The position numbers and the translations under genes are program-made. A stretch of DNA of 64,000 nucleotides from Fibrobacter sp. (GTDB lineage Bacteria > Fibrobacterota > Fibrobacteria > Fibrobacterales > Fibrobacteraceae). This document shows, piece after piece, positions 17,642 to 26,968 of this stretch. The notes under the pieces are model-generated. The model saw nothing but the letters and a program-made list of their open reading frames with translations. It did no database searches and had not been told where the DNA came from. The stretch spans positions 1 to 64,000 of the forward strand of contig JAKSIE010000006.1 of NCBI GenBank assembly GCA_024398995.1, in the 5' to 3' direction. Each line of letters begins with the position of its first letter. Within the stretch, counting starts at the first letter, position 1.

Positions 17642-19252
17642 ATGGATATCAAAAAGTTTTTGACCGTAGGTGCTGGCGTTGCCCTCCTCTCTTTGGACAC
17701 TGCTTGTTCCGGTGGAGGGGAAAACAATAGTAAGAACCCCACTGGCCCTGATGTTCCGGGGGCTAGTTCTTCTTCTACAGGAGACCAGCCTGGCGTTTCC
17801 TCCAGCTCCCAGTCACTTCTGGTTTCTAGTTCGTCCTTGTCTGATAGCGATGCTCCCCAGATGGCTTGTTCCGAAATCATGTACAAGTATAAGGACGGCA
17901 AGGCTCTGGAATGGGTGGAAATCTATATCGCTGGTGGAAGGGACCTGAGCAAGATGACCGACTATGCTCTCCACTTGAGTGGTGATGTGGATTATACTTT
18001 CCCGGATGAAGCTTTGGCAAAGGGTGAGTATGTGGTGGTCACTAACGATCTTAACGCATTTAAGACTGAGTACCCTGACTTTACGGGCCGTCTCTTTGGC
18101 CCTATGGAAGGAAAGATGGTTAACGAAGGTGGTGTCGTTAATGTTAAGATTGTGGGTGATGGCGACGTGACTTGCGCCTTTAGCAACGAACCTCCTTGGC
18201 CGAGTCTTGCAGATGGCAAGGACCATTCCCTTGTTTATACCGGCGGTATTGCAGCCCAGTCTACCTCCTGGTGTGCTAGCGCAATTCCTGGCGGCAACCC
18301 GGGCGTTGGTAACGATGCTTGCGTTGACGTGGTGAATACGGTTCGAATCAACGAAGTGAAACCTTCCGTTAATCCAAACGTATCCTGGATTGAACTATAC
18401 AACTCTGGCACTACAGACGTAGATGTCTCAGGTTGGACTGTGTATGTGAAACTCCGTGACGGTACGTCTACTATTAATCCTGGTGCGGTTGTTCCTGCCG
18501 GTGGTTATCTGGTCCTGGATGGCAAGGCTGACTTTGATAAAGAAGTCGTCATTGCCAATAAGCAGGGTGGTGAAGTTTATCTCTATGGTAAAATGCCTGG
18601 CCAGGAGTCCAGTATTTGGCTGCAGGCAGGTGAAAGTTCCTGTGGTGTCATAGACGTGGGTGATGGCTCTATTGCTCAGGGCCCCATGGCTTCTGAAACT
18701 CCGGGTAAGGCAAATTCTTCTCTGAAATTGGGGTCTGTGTACATTAGCGAAATTCATTACCATCCTAAGGATGGAGACCCCCTTAACTTTGAATTCCTTG
18801 AATTGGTTAACACCACTGCTGAACCTTTAAAGCTTTACAATACAACCTTGTCTAAGGGCTGGAAGATTGAGGGTGTCAACATTGAGTTCACGAATAACGA
18901 TGTTATCCCGGCAAAGGGAATGATGGTTCTTGTCTCTGATACTATTGCTAAAGACACTGGATTTATCCGCACTAGATATAATATTGCGAATACGGTTCCC
19001 ATTAGGCTTTATGCAGGTAAGCTGTCCAACCGTGGTGAATCTGTTGTGGTTAAGGAACCCTTCTCCAAGGCAGGTTCGGGTGAAAATGTAAGGTATTTCT
19101 ACACCTGGCACGACGCAACCTTGTACTCTGACGCATGGGCCAATTTGACTGCTGCCGATGGTGCAGGCTTTAGCTTACAGCGTAAGGATTTGACTACCAT
19201 GGGCTACAGCCCCACTGCGTGGACGGCTGCTGCGCCTACTCCAGGCAAGTAA
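17642..19252 (+). CDS. Lipoprotein with three lamin-tail (LTD) domains
   Basis: 536 residues from ATG 17642; the longer frame from 17495 overlaps the VTC gene and lacks support. A lipoprotein signal ends LDTAC, then a poly-Ser linker typical of Fibrobacter (residues about 35-75). Three lamin-tail-like beta-sandwiches follow: CSEIMYKYKDGKALEWVEIY, VRINEVKPSVNPNVSWIELY and VYISEIHYHPKDG/FEFLELVN, each with the pattern EI/EV ... EWVEL followed by an AKGEYVVV-like strand. LTD domains often join CotH kinases; no kinase is present. Last gene of the operon, followed by a strong terminator. Confidence 0.85.
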   Translation: MDIKKFLTVGAGVALLSLDTACSGGGENNSKNPTGPDVPGASSSSTGDQPGVSSSSQSLLVSSSSLSDSDAPQMACSEIMYKYKDGKALEWVEIYIAGGRDLSKMTDYALHLSGDVDYTFPDEALAKGEYVVVTNDLNAFKTEYPDFTGRLFGPMEGKMVNEGGVVNVKIVGDGDVTCAFSNEPPWPSLADGKDHSLVYTGGIAAQSTSWCASAIPGGNPGVGNDACVDVVNTVRINEVKPSVNPNVSWIELYNSGTTDVDVSGWTVYVKLRDGTSTINPGAVVPAGGYLVLDGKADFDKEVVIANKQGGEVYLYGKMPGQESSIWLQAGESSCGVIDVGDGSIAQGPMASETPGKANSSLKLGSVYISEIHYHPKDGDPLNFEFLELVNTTAEPLKLYNTTLSKGWKIEGVNIEFTNNDVIPAKGMMVLVSDTIAKDTGFIRTRYNIANTVPIRLYAGKLSNRGESVVVKEPFSKAGSGENVRYFYTWHDATLYSDAWANLTAADGAGFSLQRKDLTTMGYSPTAWTAAAPTPGK

Positions 19253-19275
19253 GAATACGAAAGATTTTTAATGTT

Positions 19276-19304
19276 AGACCCCTCCGCTGAGGGGTCTTTT
19301 TTTT
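19276..19304 (+). terminator. Rho-independent terminator after the lamin-tail gene
   Basis: A perfect nine-pair stem AGACCCCTC/GAGGGGTCT with a CGCT loop, followed by a run of T. It closes the 13599-19252 operon. Confidence 0.92.
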
Positions 19305-19458
19305 GTGTACGCACAAATTAACAAAATGGCGTTTTTGGATGAAATAAGAGGAAAAATTCGTCTTTGTAAGATTTTTGTAATATTTTTTAAAAAAAATGTA
19401 AGTTTTGTCGCCCAAAAACCTTGCCTTCAAAATCCCCCTTTTTTATTTTTTTCGTGCT

Positions 19459-21318
19459 ATGAAAAATAAGTCCGTATTTTTGTTGACAGCATGTGCGGCA
19501 ATGGCTTCCGCCCCTTCGTTTGCCGCCTCGATTACCTTGCAAGATGCCTTGGATATGGCAATTGTAAGCAACTCTCAGATTAAGGCAGAGAGATCCAAGG
19601 TGGATATGGCCGAAAGCGAGCAATCGGAGGCCCTATCCCGCTTTCTTCCGCAGTTGAGTTTAAGCGCTAGCGTTACTAAGATAAACGATCCTATTACTAT
19701 TGACCTGGGGGCCCTGCAGAGTCCTTTGGCCGACATTGCCGGTGCTTCTGCTTACTCAAAGGCTTATCTTACTGCTTATAATACGGTTTATGCAAAGGCC
19801 TTCGAGACTGCTTTTGAACAAACATACCAGCAGGCTTATGGCGAAGCCTATAAGAGCGCCGTTAACCAGATGGTTGCGGCTGGCTTGCCTCAGGCAATGG
19901 CTGAAGAACGAGCCAAAGCTGCTGTAGATGCCAAGGCCTCTGACATTCGTGATGCGGTCAGTGCCAAGTCCGACGATATTTGGAGCGCCGTTGTCAATAA
20001 GAAGTCTATAAACGATGTGGCGGTTCAAACTGCGGAACAGGCTGGCCAGAAGTATGGTGGCGATGCCTCCGACGCCATCAAGGAATCCAAGGATTTCAAG
20101 ATGAGGGTTCAAGATGACCTGTTCTTCAATGCTCGACTGACCGCCATTTGGCCCATCTTTACAGGTTTTAAGCGCACCGCAGCTTATGATGCTGCCAAGG
20201 CCAATGTAACTGCCAAAAGGGCCGCCTTCAATATGGCTCAAAATACCGTTTTGATGGATGTTGCCACGAAGTACTTCACCTTGCGCTTGGCAGAAGAACT
20301 TACCGTTATGCGTGAATCCACCGTCAAGAACTTGGAAGAACACCTGGAACGTTCCAAGAAGCTGGAAGCTGGTGGACAGATCAGCAAGGCTGAACGTCTC
20401 CGTGCAGAAGTTGCCTTGGCTGAAGCTGTAGACGCCTTGGAAGATTCCCATCGAGATCAGTCTATGGCTCGTATGGCTTTGGCAAGTTTGCTCCACACTG
20501 ATACGAACTTGACTGCTGTTACTCCGGTAATCGCTCCGGAACAAACTCCGACCATGGAAGAATTCAAGACTTTGGCTATTGAACGTCATCCGGGCCTCTG
20601 GCAACTGCGTACTGAACGTAAGCGCAGCCAGAACGCAGTGAAGGCTGCACAAGGTGATTACTATCCTATGATTGCGCTGTTTGCCTACAAGGAACTTTAT
20701 ACTAAGAATCTGACCCTTCTTGAGCCGGAATGGGCTGTGGGTGCAAAGCTTCAGTGGGATCTGTTCAAGGGTGGCGAAACTCGCGCCAAGGTTTCTAGCG
20801 CAAAGGCGCTGGACCGCTCTCTTGCTAATATGGAAGAAAGCACCATCGATAACATTAAGCTTTTGGTTGAAAAGCGCTGGCGTGAAAAGGAACATGCCTT
20901 GAGCCGCTTGAACAGCTTGAAAAAGACTCGTGAACTTGCTGAAGAAGCTCATCGTAGTCAGATCTTGGCATACGAAGCTGGCTTGGGTACTAGCCTTGAT
21001 GTTGTAGATGCCGAACTGGCTTTGTCTCGTTTGCAGGTGGCCGACCTTAAGGGCCATTATGACGCTGTGATTGCCTGGCTTGGCTTGCTTGAGGCCAGTG
21101 GCGAAGTTGTTAACGCAGGCACCATGCTTACCGCTGTTCAGCCCGTCGAAGAAAAGGCAGAAGAATTTGCAGTCTCTGCGCCTGTAGAAACTCCGGTCCT
21201 TCTACCGGCAACTCAGAATGCAGTAGCTCCGGCGGACACCAATGCAGTTGCAGAACCTGCCAAAGAACCTGCCGCAGAATCTGAACCTGCCGAAACGGTA
21301 CCGGCTGCCGCACCCTAA
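19459..21318 (+). CDS. TolC family outer membrane efflux protein
   Basis: 619 residues from ATG 19459; the frame opens at a TTG at 19405 but the extra residues are not signal-like. A signal peptide MKNKSVFLLTACAAMASAPSFAA is followed by the TolC fold: ITLQDALDMAIVSNSQIKAE and the second repeat with EEHLERSKKLEAGGQISKAE and the conserved WAVGAKLQWDLFKGGE. It is longer than the usual TolC length of 450-500 because of an Ala/aromatic insertion (about residues 95-190, see findings) and an Ala/Pro/Glu-rich tail of about 60 residues. First gene of the second export operon, to 24851. Confidence 0.9.
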   Translation: MKNKSVFLLTACAAMASAPSFAASITLQDALDMAIVSNSQIKAERSKVDMAESEQSEALSRFLPQLSLSASVTKINDPITIDLGALQSPLADIAGASAYSKAYLTAYNTVYAKAFETAFEQTYQQAYGEAYKSAVNQMVAAGLPQAMAEERAKAAVDAKASDIRDAVSAKSDDIWSAVVNKKSINDVAVQTAEQAGQKYGGDASDAIKESKDFKMRVQDDLFFNARLTAIWPIFTGFKRTAAYDAAKANVTAKRAAFNMAQNTVLMDVATKYFTLRLAEELTVMRESTVKNLEEHLERSKKLEAGGQISKAERLRAEVALAEAVDALEDSHRDQSMARMALASLLHTDTNLTAVTPVIAPEQTPTMEEFKTLAIERHPGLWQLRTERKRSQNAVKAAQGDYYPMIALFAYKELYTKNLTLLEPEWAVGAKLQWDLFKGGETRAKVSSAKALDRSLANMEESTIDNIKLLVEKRWREKEHALSRLNSLKKTRELAEEAHRSQILAYEAGLGTSLDVVDAELALSRLQVADLKGHYDAVIAWLGLLEASGEVVNAGTMLTAVQPVEEKAEEFAVSAPVETPVLLPATQNAVAPADTNAVAEPAKEPAAESEPAETVPAAAP

Positions 21319-21340
21319 AAGATTTTAAGAGGAAAGAATC

Positions 21341-22339
21341 ATGAAAGTTATTAAGATTATCGGAAAAGTTTTGAGTGTACTGATTTTGATCGCCTTGATC
21401 GTTCTCGGTATCACCACCTTGCAAAAGTTTGCAACCGAACCTCGTGAAACTTACCTGCAAGGTCAGATGGAAGCCCGTCGCGTTCTCGTTGCCGGCAAGG
21501 TTCCTGGTCGTGTGGAAACCGTGTATTTCCGCGAAGGTGACATGGTTGAAAAGAATACAATCGTTGCATTAATCAGCAGCCCAGAAATCGAGGCTAAGAA
21601 GATGCAGGCTCGTGGTGCTCTTGGCGCCGCTCGCGCCCAGGCAAGTAAAGCTCAGAATGGTGCCCGTTCCGAAGACGTGACTGCTCTGAAGGCCATGGCC
21701 GCTCGCGCTCAGGACGCTGCAAACCTTGCTAAGAATACTTACGACCGTGTACAGAAACTCTACAACGAAGGCGTTATGCCGCTTCAGAAAAGAGACGAAG
21801 CTGAAACCCAGATGAGAGCTTCGCAGTCTGCCGCAGATGCCGCCAAGGCTCAATATGATCAGGCTCTGGCTGGCGCTCGTTCTGAAGATAAGGCTGCTGC
21901 AAACGCACTCGTTCTTCAGGCTAAGGGTGCAAACGCCGAAGTGGATGCCTACTTGGAAGAAACCAAGATCCGTGCTCCTATTTCTGGCGAAGTTTCTGTA
22001 AAACTGGTTGAAGAAGGCGAAGTGGTAGGTTCTGGTATGCCCATTGTTGCAATTACCGACTTGGATAATTCCTGGGCTGTATTCCACATTCGTGAAGATA
22101 TGCTTAAGAACGTTTTCAAGGGTAAGACCTTTAACCTGTATATCCCGGCGCTCGATCAGCATGTTGATATGGAAGTGACCTACATTGCCTCCGTAGGTGA
22201 CTATGCTACCTGGCGCAGCTCCAAAGAAAGTGGTGGCTTTGATTTGAAAACCTTTGAAATTCGCCTCCGCGCCAAGGACAAAGTCGAAAATGTTCGCCCG
22301 GGTATGAGTGTCCTTTTCCCGTTGGATCAGATTCAGTAA
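21341..22339 (+). CDS. HlyD family efflux adaptor protein
   Basis: 332 residues with an N-terminal membrane anchor (about 8-28). The biotinyl-lipoyl half RVETVYFREGDMVEKNTIVALI, a coiled coil of Ala-rich helices, and the second lipoyl half KIRAPISGEVSVKLVEEGEVV are all present, followed by a beta-barrel domain. It resembles the YhiI/YbhG type that works with ABC-2 permeases and TolC. GAGGAAAG lies upstream of the ATG. Gaps are 22 bp upstream and 23 bp downstream, so it is in one operon with the TolC and the two permeases. Confidence 0.9.
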   Translation: MKVIKIIGKVLSVLILIALIVLGITTLQKFATEPRETYLQGQMEARRVLVAGKVPGRVETVYFREGDMVEKNTIVALISSPEIEAKKMQARGALGAARAQASKAQNGARSEDVTALKAMAARAQDAANLAKNTYDRVQKLYNEGVMPLQKRDEAETQMRASQSAADAAKAQYDQALAGARSEDKAAANALVLQAKGANAEVDAYLEETKIRAPISGEVSVKLVEEGEVVGSGMPIVAITDLDNSWAVFHIREDMLKNVFKGKTFNLYIPALDQHVDMEVTYIASVGDYATWRSSKESGGFDLKTFEIRLRAKDKVENVRPGMSVLFPLDQIQ

Positions 22340-22362
22340 TCTCTAGAATTTCTGGTTGACCC

Positions 22363-23655
22363 GTGCTAAAGTCGTTCTTTAGAACAGTGTACAAGATGTA
22401 TTTCCAGCACAACTTAGTGTTGTGGCTGGTACTTCTTGTGTTGCCTGTTGGCGTGTCCATCTTTATGCTGGAAGTATTTTCCGCAGAAATTGTTCAGCAT
22501 GTTCCTATCGGAATTGTAAAACAAGACCGTTCCCAGCTGGCAGACGAATTTGAACAAGGCCTTAGAGCAAGTCCTGTTATCGAAGTGAAAACCATGTGCG
22601 CGGAATTAAGTGACTGCGAACATGCGATTATTCGCGGGGACTTGACTGCGTTTGTTGTCATACCTTATGACATGGAACGTAGGGCTCTTCGCCTAGAAAC
22701 TCCTGTGGTTCCCATTTATTCCAGCGGTCAAAACTACTTGACCAATACCTTTGTTACAAAGGAGATTCGCTCGGTGTTTTCCTCCATCGGAGCGAATATA
22801 TACACGAAGGCGATGGAGGATCCTGTCAAGGTTCAGCTTAAGTCTGTTGGCAATATCGAGGCCAACTATCAAGGCTTTCTTGGCTTGGGCTTGGCGACAT
22901 CCATTTTCCACCTGGCATGTATTCTTGGGGCCGTGTATGTCATGAGCTTCCCTTTCCGTGATCGTCGCATTCGTGAATTCCTTGCTGCTGCTGGTGGCAA
23001 TCGTGCCGTTCTCTGGGCTGCATCCTTGTTGCCTTTGATTATTTTGGAATGGTTGGCTATGGTGGGTGTCTATGCCTATGCACGTAAAGTTTTGGCTCCG
23101 ATGACCCTCGATGAGTTTGTTGTGGTTTCGGCGGCTCAGCTAATCATGGTACTTGCTTGCGTTGGCGCAGGAACTTCCTTTGTGGGAATCACCGGCAATA
23201 TGCGTATGTCCTCCAGTGTGGCTGGCGTTATCGCTGGCCCGGCCTTCGCTTTTGCTGGCCAGACTTTCCCCCTGATGGCAATGCCCATTGCTGTTCGTGG
23301 TTTTGCCTTTATTCTTCCCTTGACCCATATTCTTAAGGTTCAGTCTTCTATGCTTCTTGGCCCCATCGGAAAAGCTCACGCCTGGGATTCCATCGAGATT
23401 CTCATTGGCATGGCAATTTTCTGGATGCTCCTGGGTGGCAGATTGATGTTCTTCCGCTGGAAGTGGGGTGCCAAGAGAGAACCGCGTATTGTTGAACTTG
23501 ATAAGCTGAACGCTAGGGAGGCCTTTAAGTTTAAGGCTGAGCTGGAAGCCAAGATTGCTGAGAAAAAGGCTGTCATTGCTGCTAAAAAAGCTGCAAAAAT
23601 AGCCGCCAAGGTCGCTAAGGCAGAAGCTAAGAAAGCTGCCAAGGAGGCCAAGTAA
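22363..23655 (+). CDS. ABC-2 type transporter permease with cationic tail
   Basis: 430 residues starting at GTG 22363. A first helix (about 16-36) precedes a large periplasmic domain of the YhhJ/YbhR ABC-2 type (VPIGIVKQDRSQLADEFEQGL ... VEVKTMCAE), then five further helices (about 175-385). The last 45 residues are a Lys/Ala-rich cationic helix (KAVIAAKKAAKIAAKVAKAE), unusual in this family. The stop overlaps the next permease start (TAATG). No ABC ATPase gene is adjacent. Confidence 0.87.
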   Translation: MLKSFFRTVYKMYFQHNLVLWLVLLVLPVGVSIFMLEVFSAEIVQHVPIGIVKQDRSQLADEFEQGLRASPVIEVKTMCAELSDCEHAIIRGDLTAFVVIPYDMERRALRLETPVVPIYSSGQNYLTNTFVTKEIRSVFSSIGANIYTKAMEDPVKVQLKSVGNIEANYQGFLGLGLATSIFHLACILGAVYVMSFPFRDRRIREFLAAAGGNRAVLWAASLLPLIILEWLAMVGVYAYARKVLAPMTLDEFVVVSAAQLIMVLACVGAGTSFVGITGNMRMSSSVAGVIAGPAFAFAGQTFPLMAMPIAVRGFAFILPLTHILKVQSSMLLGPIGKAHAWDSIEILIGMAIFWMLLGGRLMFFRWKWGAKREPRIVELDKLNAREAFKFKAELEAKIAEKKAVIAAKKAAKIAAKVAKAEAKKAAKEAK

Positions 23656-24851
23656 TGTTTGAGATGATTAAGCGTTTGCTCAAGGTTGCCTTTACCGAAT
23701 GGAAGTTGTTCTATACGGATCCGGCTGCAGTTTTGTTGCTGGTCGTGGCTGGTGTTATTTACGCTTTCTACTATCCTACTCCGTATATGAACCAGACCGT
23801 TTCCAAGGTACCTGTTGCTGTAGTGGACATGGATCATACGGTGATGTCTCGTCAGCTGACGGAAATGTCCCAGGCGACCCAGCAGATTGATGTCCGTTAT
23901 ATATTCTCCGACGTAGCTGAGGCGGAAGCAGCCCTTGCCCGCGAAGATATCTACGGCTTTATGGTGATTCCTCACGATATGGAAAAGGAATTACGTAATG
24001 GAGAGACTGTCACACTGAACGTGTTTACACACGGCGCCTATGTAATGCTCCATGGTAACATCGGTACGGCCTTTACCACTTGCGGGCTAACTCTTGGAGC
24101 GACAACCAAGGTAAAGCGAATTGCTTTGGGGCGTAAAGTTCCTGCGGCAAAGGCCATGGCCATGCGTGATCCGGTGCCTATTAGCATAGAGACCATGTAC
24201 AATAGCACCGGAAGCTATTCCAACTATGTGGTGCCCAGTGTATTGGTTTTGGTTCTTCAGCAAACATTGGTTATTGGTCTTTGTGTGTTGGGTGGCCCTC
24301 GCGCCCATCGCCGTTTCCGTCGCAAGTATCGCGAAACCCCGGTGGAGAATGAAAAACTGTTCTATCGCTATTTCGGTCGTTCCCTTGCGTATTTCTTCCA
24401 TTATTGCACATTTATCCTGTTCTACCATTTCGTTATCTACAACATCTTCGATTTCCCTCGTCGTGGAGAGTTGCTTCCTATGGTAGCTTTTGCTGTGGTG
24501 TTCCTTTTCTGCGTCATCAATTTTGCAATGGTTCTTTCTCAGGTATTCCTCCGACGCGAAACAAGTATGCAGGTTTTCTTGTTCCTGAGTATGCCTGTAT
24601 TGTTCTTGGGCAACTTCAGCTGGCCTTTGTATCTGATGCCTACTTGGATGCAGGCTGTTGCCTATGCCATTCCTTCGACATTTGCAATTCCTGCATGGCT
24701 TGCTATTGAACAGCGCGGCGCCGATATCTTTGACGCGGCAGCACTTCTTTACCCCATGGCAATACAGGGCGTGTTCTATATGGTCCTTGGCCTTGTCATG
24801 ACAAGAATTCGAGATGGGGCTACCCTCATCAACAATACCGGCGATATGTAA
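23655..24851 (+). CDS. ABC-2 type transporter permease
   Basis: 398 residues, start overlapping the stop of the previous permease by one base. Same architecture: first helix about 20-38, periplasmic domain starting VPVAVVDMDHTVMSRQLTEM, and five C-terminal helices with the family pattern VLVLVLQQTLVIGLCVLG and FLFLSMPVLFLGNFSWPLY. It probably forms a heterodimer with the upstream permease. This is the last gene of the TolC-HlyD-permease-permease operon. No ATP-binding subunit is encoded in it, so an unlinked ATPase would be needed. Confidence 0.9.
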   Translation: MFEMIKRLLKVAFTEWKLFYTDPAAVLLLVVAGVIYAFYYPTPYMNQTVSKVPVAVVDMDHTVMSRQLTEMSQATQQIDVRYIFSDVAEAEAALAREDIYGFMVIPHDMEKELRNGETVTLNVFTHGAYVMLHGNIGTAFTTCGLTLGATTKVKRIALGRKVPAAKAMAMRDPVPISIETMYNSTGSYSNYVVPSVLVLVLQQTLVIGLCVLGGPRAHRRFRRKYRETPVENEKLFYRYFGRSLAYFFHYCTFILFYHFVIYNIFDFPRRGELLPMVAFAVVFLFCVINFAMVLSQVFLRRETSMQVFLFLSMPVLFLGNFSWPLYLMPTWMQAVAYAIPSTFAIPAWLAIEQRGADIFDAAALLYPMAIQGVFYMVLGLVMTRIRDGATLINNTGDM

Positions 24852-24932
24852 TAATTCCGCAATACCCTTTTTCCCAAAAACAATATATTTTAGGATTAGT
24901 TGGTTTTAGATTAAACTGACAAAGGGATGTTT

Positions 24933-26882
24933 ATGGGAAATTTAAAATTGTCAAAAAAATCATTGATGTTTAATGCAATGGTGGCCTTTGGTGTTTCTGC
25001 TGCCTTTGCGGATATTTCCATTTCTGTAGACGCGTCTGCCGGAATCAAAAAAATTTCGCCCTATATTTATGGCCGAAATATCGATGTGATTGGCGATGGT
25101 GAGGAGTCCGATCCGGAAAAGGCTGCGGAACTTCTTGAAAAGGAAAAAGGGTTCTACAATAAAATGCTGGAATCCGGTATGCATTTTTTACGTGCCAACA
25201 ACGGTAACAATGCAACGCGCTATAATTGGCGTAAAAAGTTGACGGTTCATCCGGACTGGTACAACAATGTCTATAGCCATGACTGGGACATTACTGCCAA
25301 GAAGGTCCTGGATAATCTTCCTGGGGTCAATGCTATGTATGCCTTTCAGCTGACAGGCTATGCGGCAGCTTCGACCGAATACAATTTTTCCGACTGGAAT
25401 TTTTACCAAGAGCATGGCGCTTGGGCAAAAGCAACGCTGGACCTTGCTGGTGGTGGCGAAGTTGCCGATGATGGAACAACGCTTATAAAGGCGGGGGATT
25501 ATAGTCTGTATAACGAATCTTGGCCTGCCGATTCCACCGTAGGAATTATTAGTCATTGGCGTGATGAGTTAAAGTACGATATGTCCAGGTTCCAGTATTG
25601 GAGCATGGATAACGAAATGGAAATCTGGAATGGAACCCACGGAGATCTACCTCTAGATATGGATCCGGATTTCTTGGTGGAACGTTATATCGATGTGGCC
25701 AAGAAAGCTCGTGCTGCCTGGAAGGACGTTAAGCTTACGGGGCCTGTCGTAGCCAATGAATGGCAGTGGTGTACCACAGGGGCCTCCGAAGGAAAATCCG
25801 GCTTAGGCAAGGGCGAAGACCGCAATTACTGCTGGTTGGAATACTTTATTAAGCGCATTGCCGAAGAGCAGAAAAAGTCTGGCGTTCGCTTGCTAGATGT
25901 GTTTGACATGCACTGGTATCCTACGGAAAAAACTTATGCTGAACGTGTGAATTGGCATCGAGTATTCTTCGATACCACCTATAACTATTCCGGTACGAAC
26001 GGCATGAAGCTGGTAACGGGAAAGTGGGATAATAATCAAACCAAGGAATACGTTTTTAAACGCGTTAACGATTGGCTGAATCAATACTTCGGCGAAGGTC
26101 ATGGCATTACTCTGGGCATTACCGAGACATCTATTATTGATGAAAAGGATCCTATGACAACGGCGCTGACCTATGCCTCCTGGATAGGAACCTTCATGGA
26201 CAATGATGTGGAAATTTTCACTCCCTGGACATGGGGCGACGGCATGTATGAGACCGTCCATCTATTTAGCCGCTATGGCCATGAAGCCCGTGTCCAATCC
26301 ACGTCCTCAAATGATTCCCTGGTTTCTGCCTACAGTTCTGTAACTCCAAAAGTGGATTCCATGACGGTTATTCTTGTGAACCGTTCTGAACAGGCTTCTC
26401 AAACAGTGAATCTTTCTATGAAGGGTTTTGATGCTATAGATGGTGAAGTTGAGGTCCTTGAACTTTCTGGCTTGACTGGCGAAACTTTTGAGTCGCATGC
26501 TGTGAATGCTCTGAAGAAAAAGTCCGCCACGGTTTCTGCAAATGGTGTCGGCTTGACACTTCCTGCCAAGTCCATCACGGCAGTGCTGCTTAAAAATTCG
26601 AATCCGAAGGACAAGCCTATTATAGATGGCATTGTCCCGGTAAAGTCGAAAAACGTTGGAAACCTGTTGCGCTACGAAAATGGATCCTGGCTTGTAGAGA
26701 ATGCGTCGGGCATGGTCCGTTCTGTACGTGTGTTCAATACTCTTGGCGTTAGAATCCAAAGCTATGAGGCTTTGGCTAGGGGTAGCGTGCGTCTTTCTAC
26801 AGAAGGTTTGGTTTCTGGAAACTATTTGATTCTGGTTGAGACCGCAAAGGGCCTGTTTGCACAAAAAATTCTTGTTAAATAG
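24933..26882 (+). CDS. Glycoside hydrolase family 44 endoglucanase
   Basis: 649 residues from ATG 24933 (AAAGGG six bases upstream); the ATG at 24927 is weaker. A signal peptide ends SAAFA near residue 26. The catalytic domain (about 30-530) carries GH44 motifs: KISPYIYGRNI near 40-50, YWSMDNEMEIW with the acid/base Glu228, DVFDMHWYP near 322-330, and GITETS with the nucleophile Glu398. Family members cleave beta-1,4-glucans and xyloglucan. The last 75 residues form a beta-sandwich (SVRVFNTLGVRIQSYE ... GLFAQKILVK) like type IX sorting domains. A terminator follows. Confidence 0.9.
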   Translation: MGNLKLSKKSLMFNAMVAFGVSAAFADISISVDASAGIKKISPYIYGRNIDVIGDGEESDPEKAAELLEKEKGFYNKMLESGMHFLRANNGNNATRYNWRKKLTVHPDWYNNVYSHDWDITAKKVLDNLPGVNAMYAFQLTGYAAASTEYNFSDWNFYQEHGAWAKATLDLAGGGEVADDGTTLIKAGDYSLYNESWPADSTVGIISHWRDELKYDMSRFQYWSMDNEMEIWNGTHGDLPLDMDPDFLVERYIDVAKKARAAWKDVKLTGPVVANEWQWCTTGASEGKSGLGKGEDRNYCWLEYFIKRIAEEQKKSGVRLLDVFDMHWYPTEKTYAERVNWHRVFFDTTYNYSGTNGMKLVTGKWDNNQTKEYVFKRVNDWLNQYFGEGHGITLGITETSIIDEKDPMTTALTYASWIGTFMDNDVEIFTPWTWGDGMYETVHLFSRYGHEARVQSTSSNDSLVSAYSSVTPKVDSMTVILVNRSEQASQTVNLSMKGFDAIDGEVEVLELSGLTGETFESHAVNALKKKSATVSANGVGLTLPAKSITAVLLKNSNPKDKPIIDGIVPVKSKNVGNLLRYENGSWLVENASGMVRSVRVFNTLGVRIQSYEALARGSVRLSTEGLVSGNYLILVETAKGLFAQKILVK

Positions 26883-26906
26883 ATGAACCCCTTGTTTTTG
26901 CCGATG

Positions 26907-26936
26907 AACGGGTGTGCTTTGCACCCGTTTCTTTTG
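26907..26936 (+). terminator. Terminator after the GH44 gene
   Basis: Stem AACGGGTG/CACCCGTT with a seven-base loop, then TCTTTT. The T-run is interrupted, but the position right after the stop supports it. Confidence 0.75.
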
Positions 26937-26968
26937 TACATTTAGAGTAGAAAAAGAGGTATTAGATT

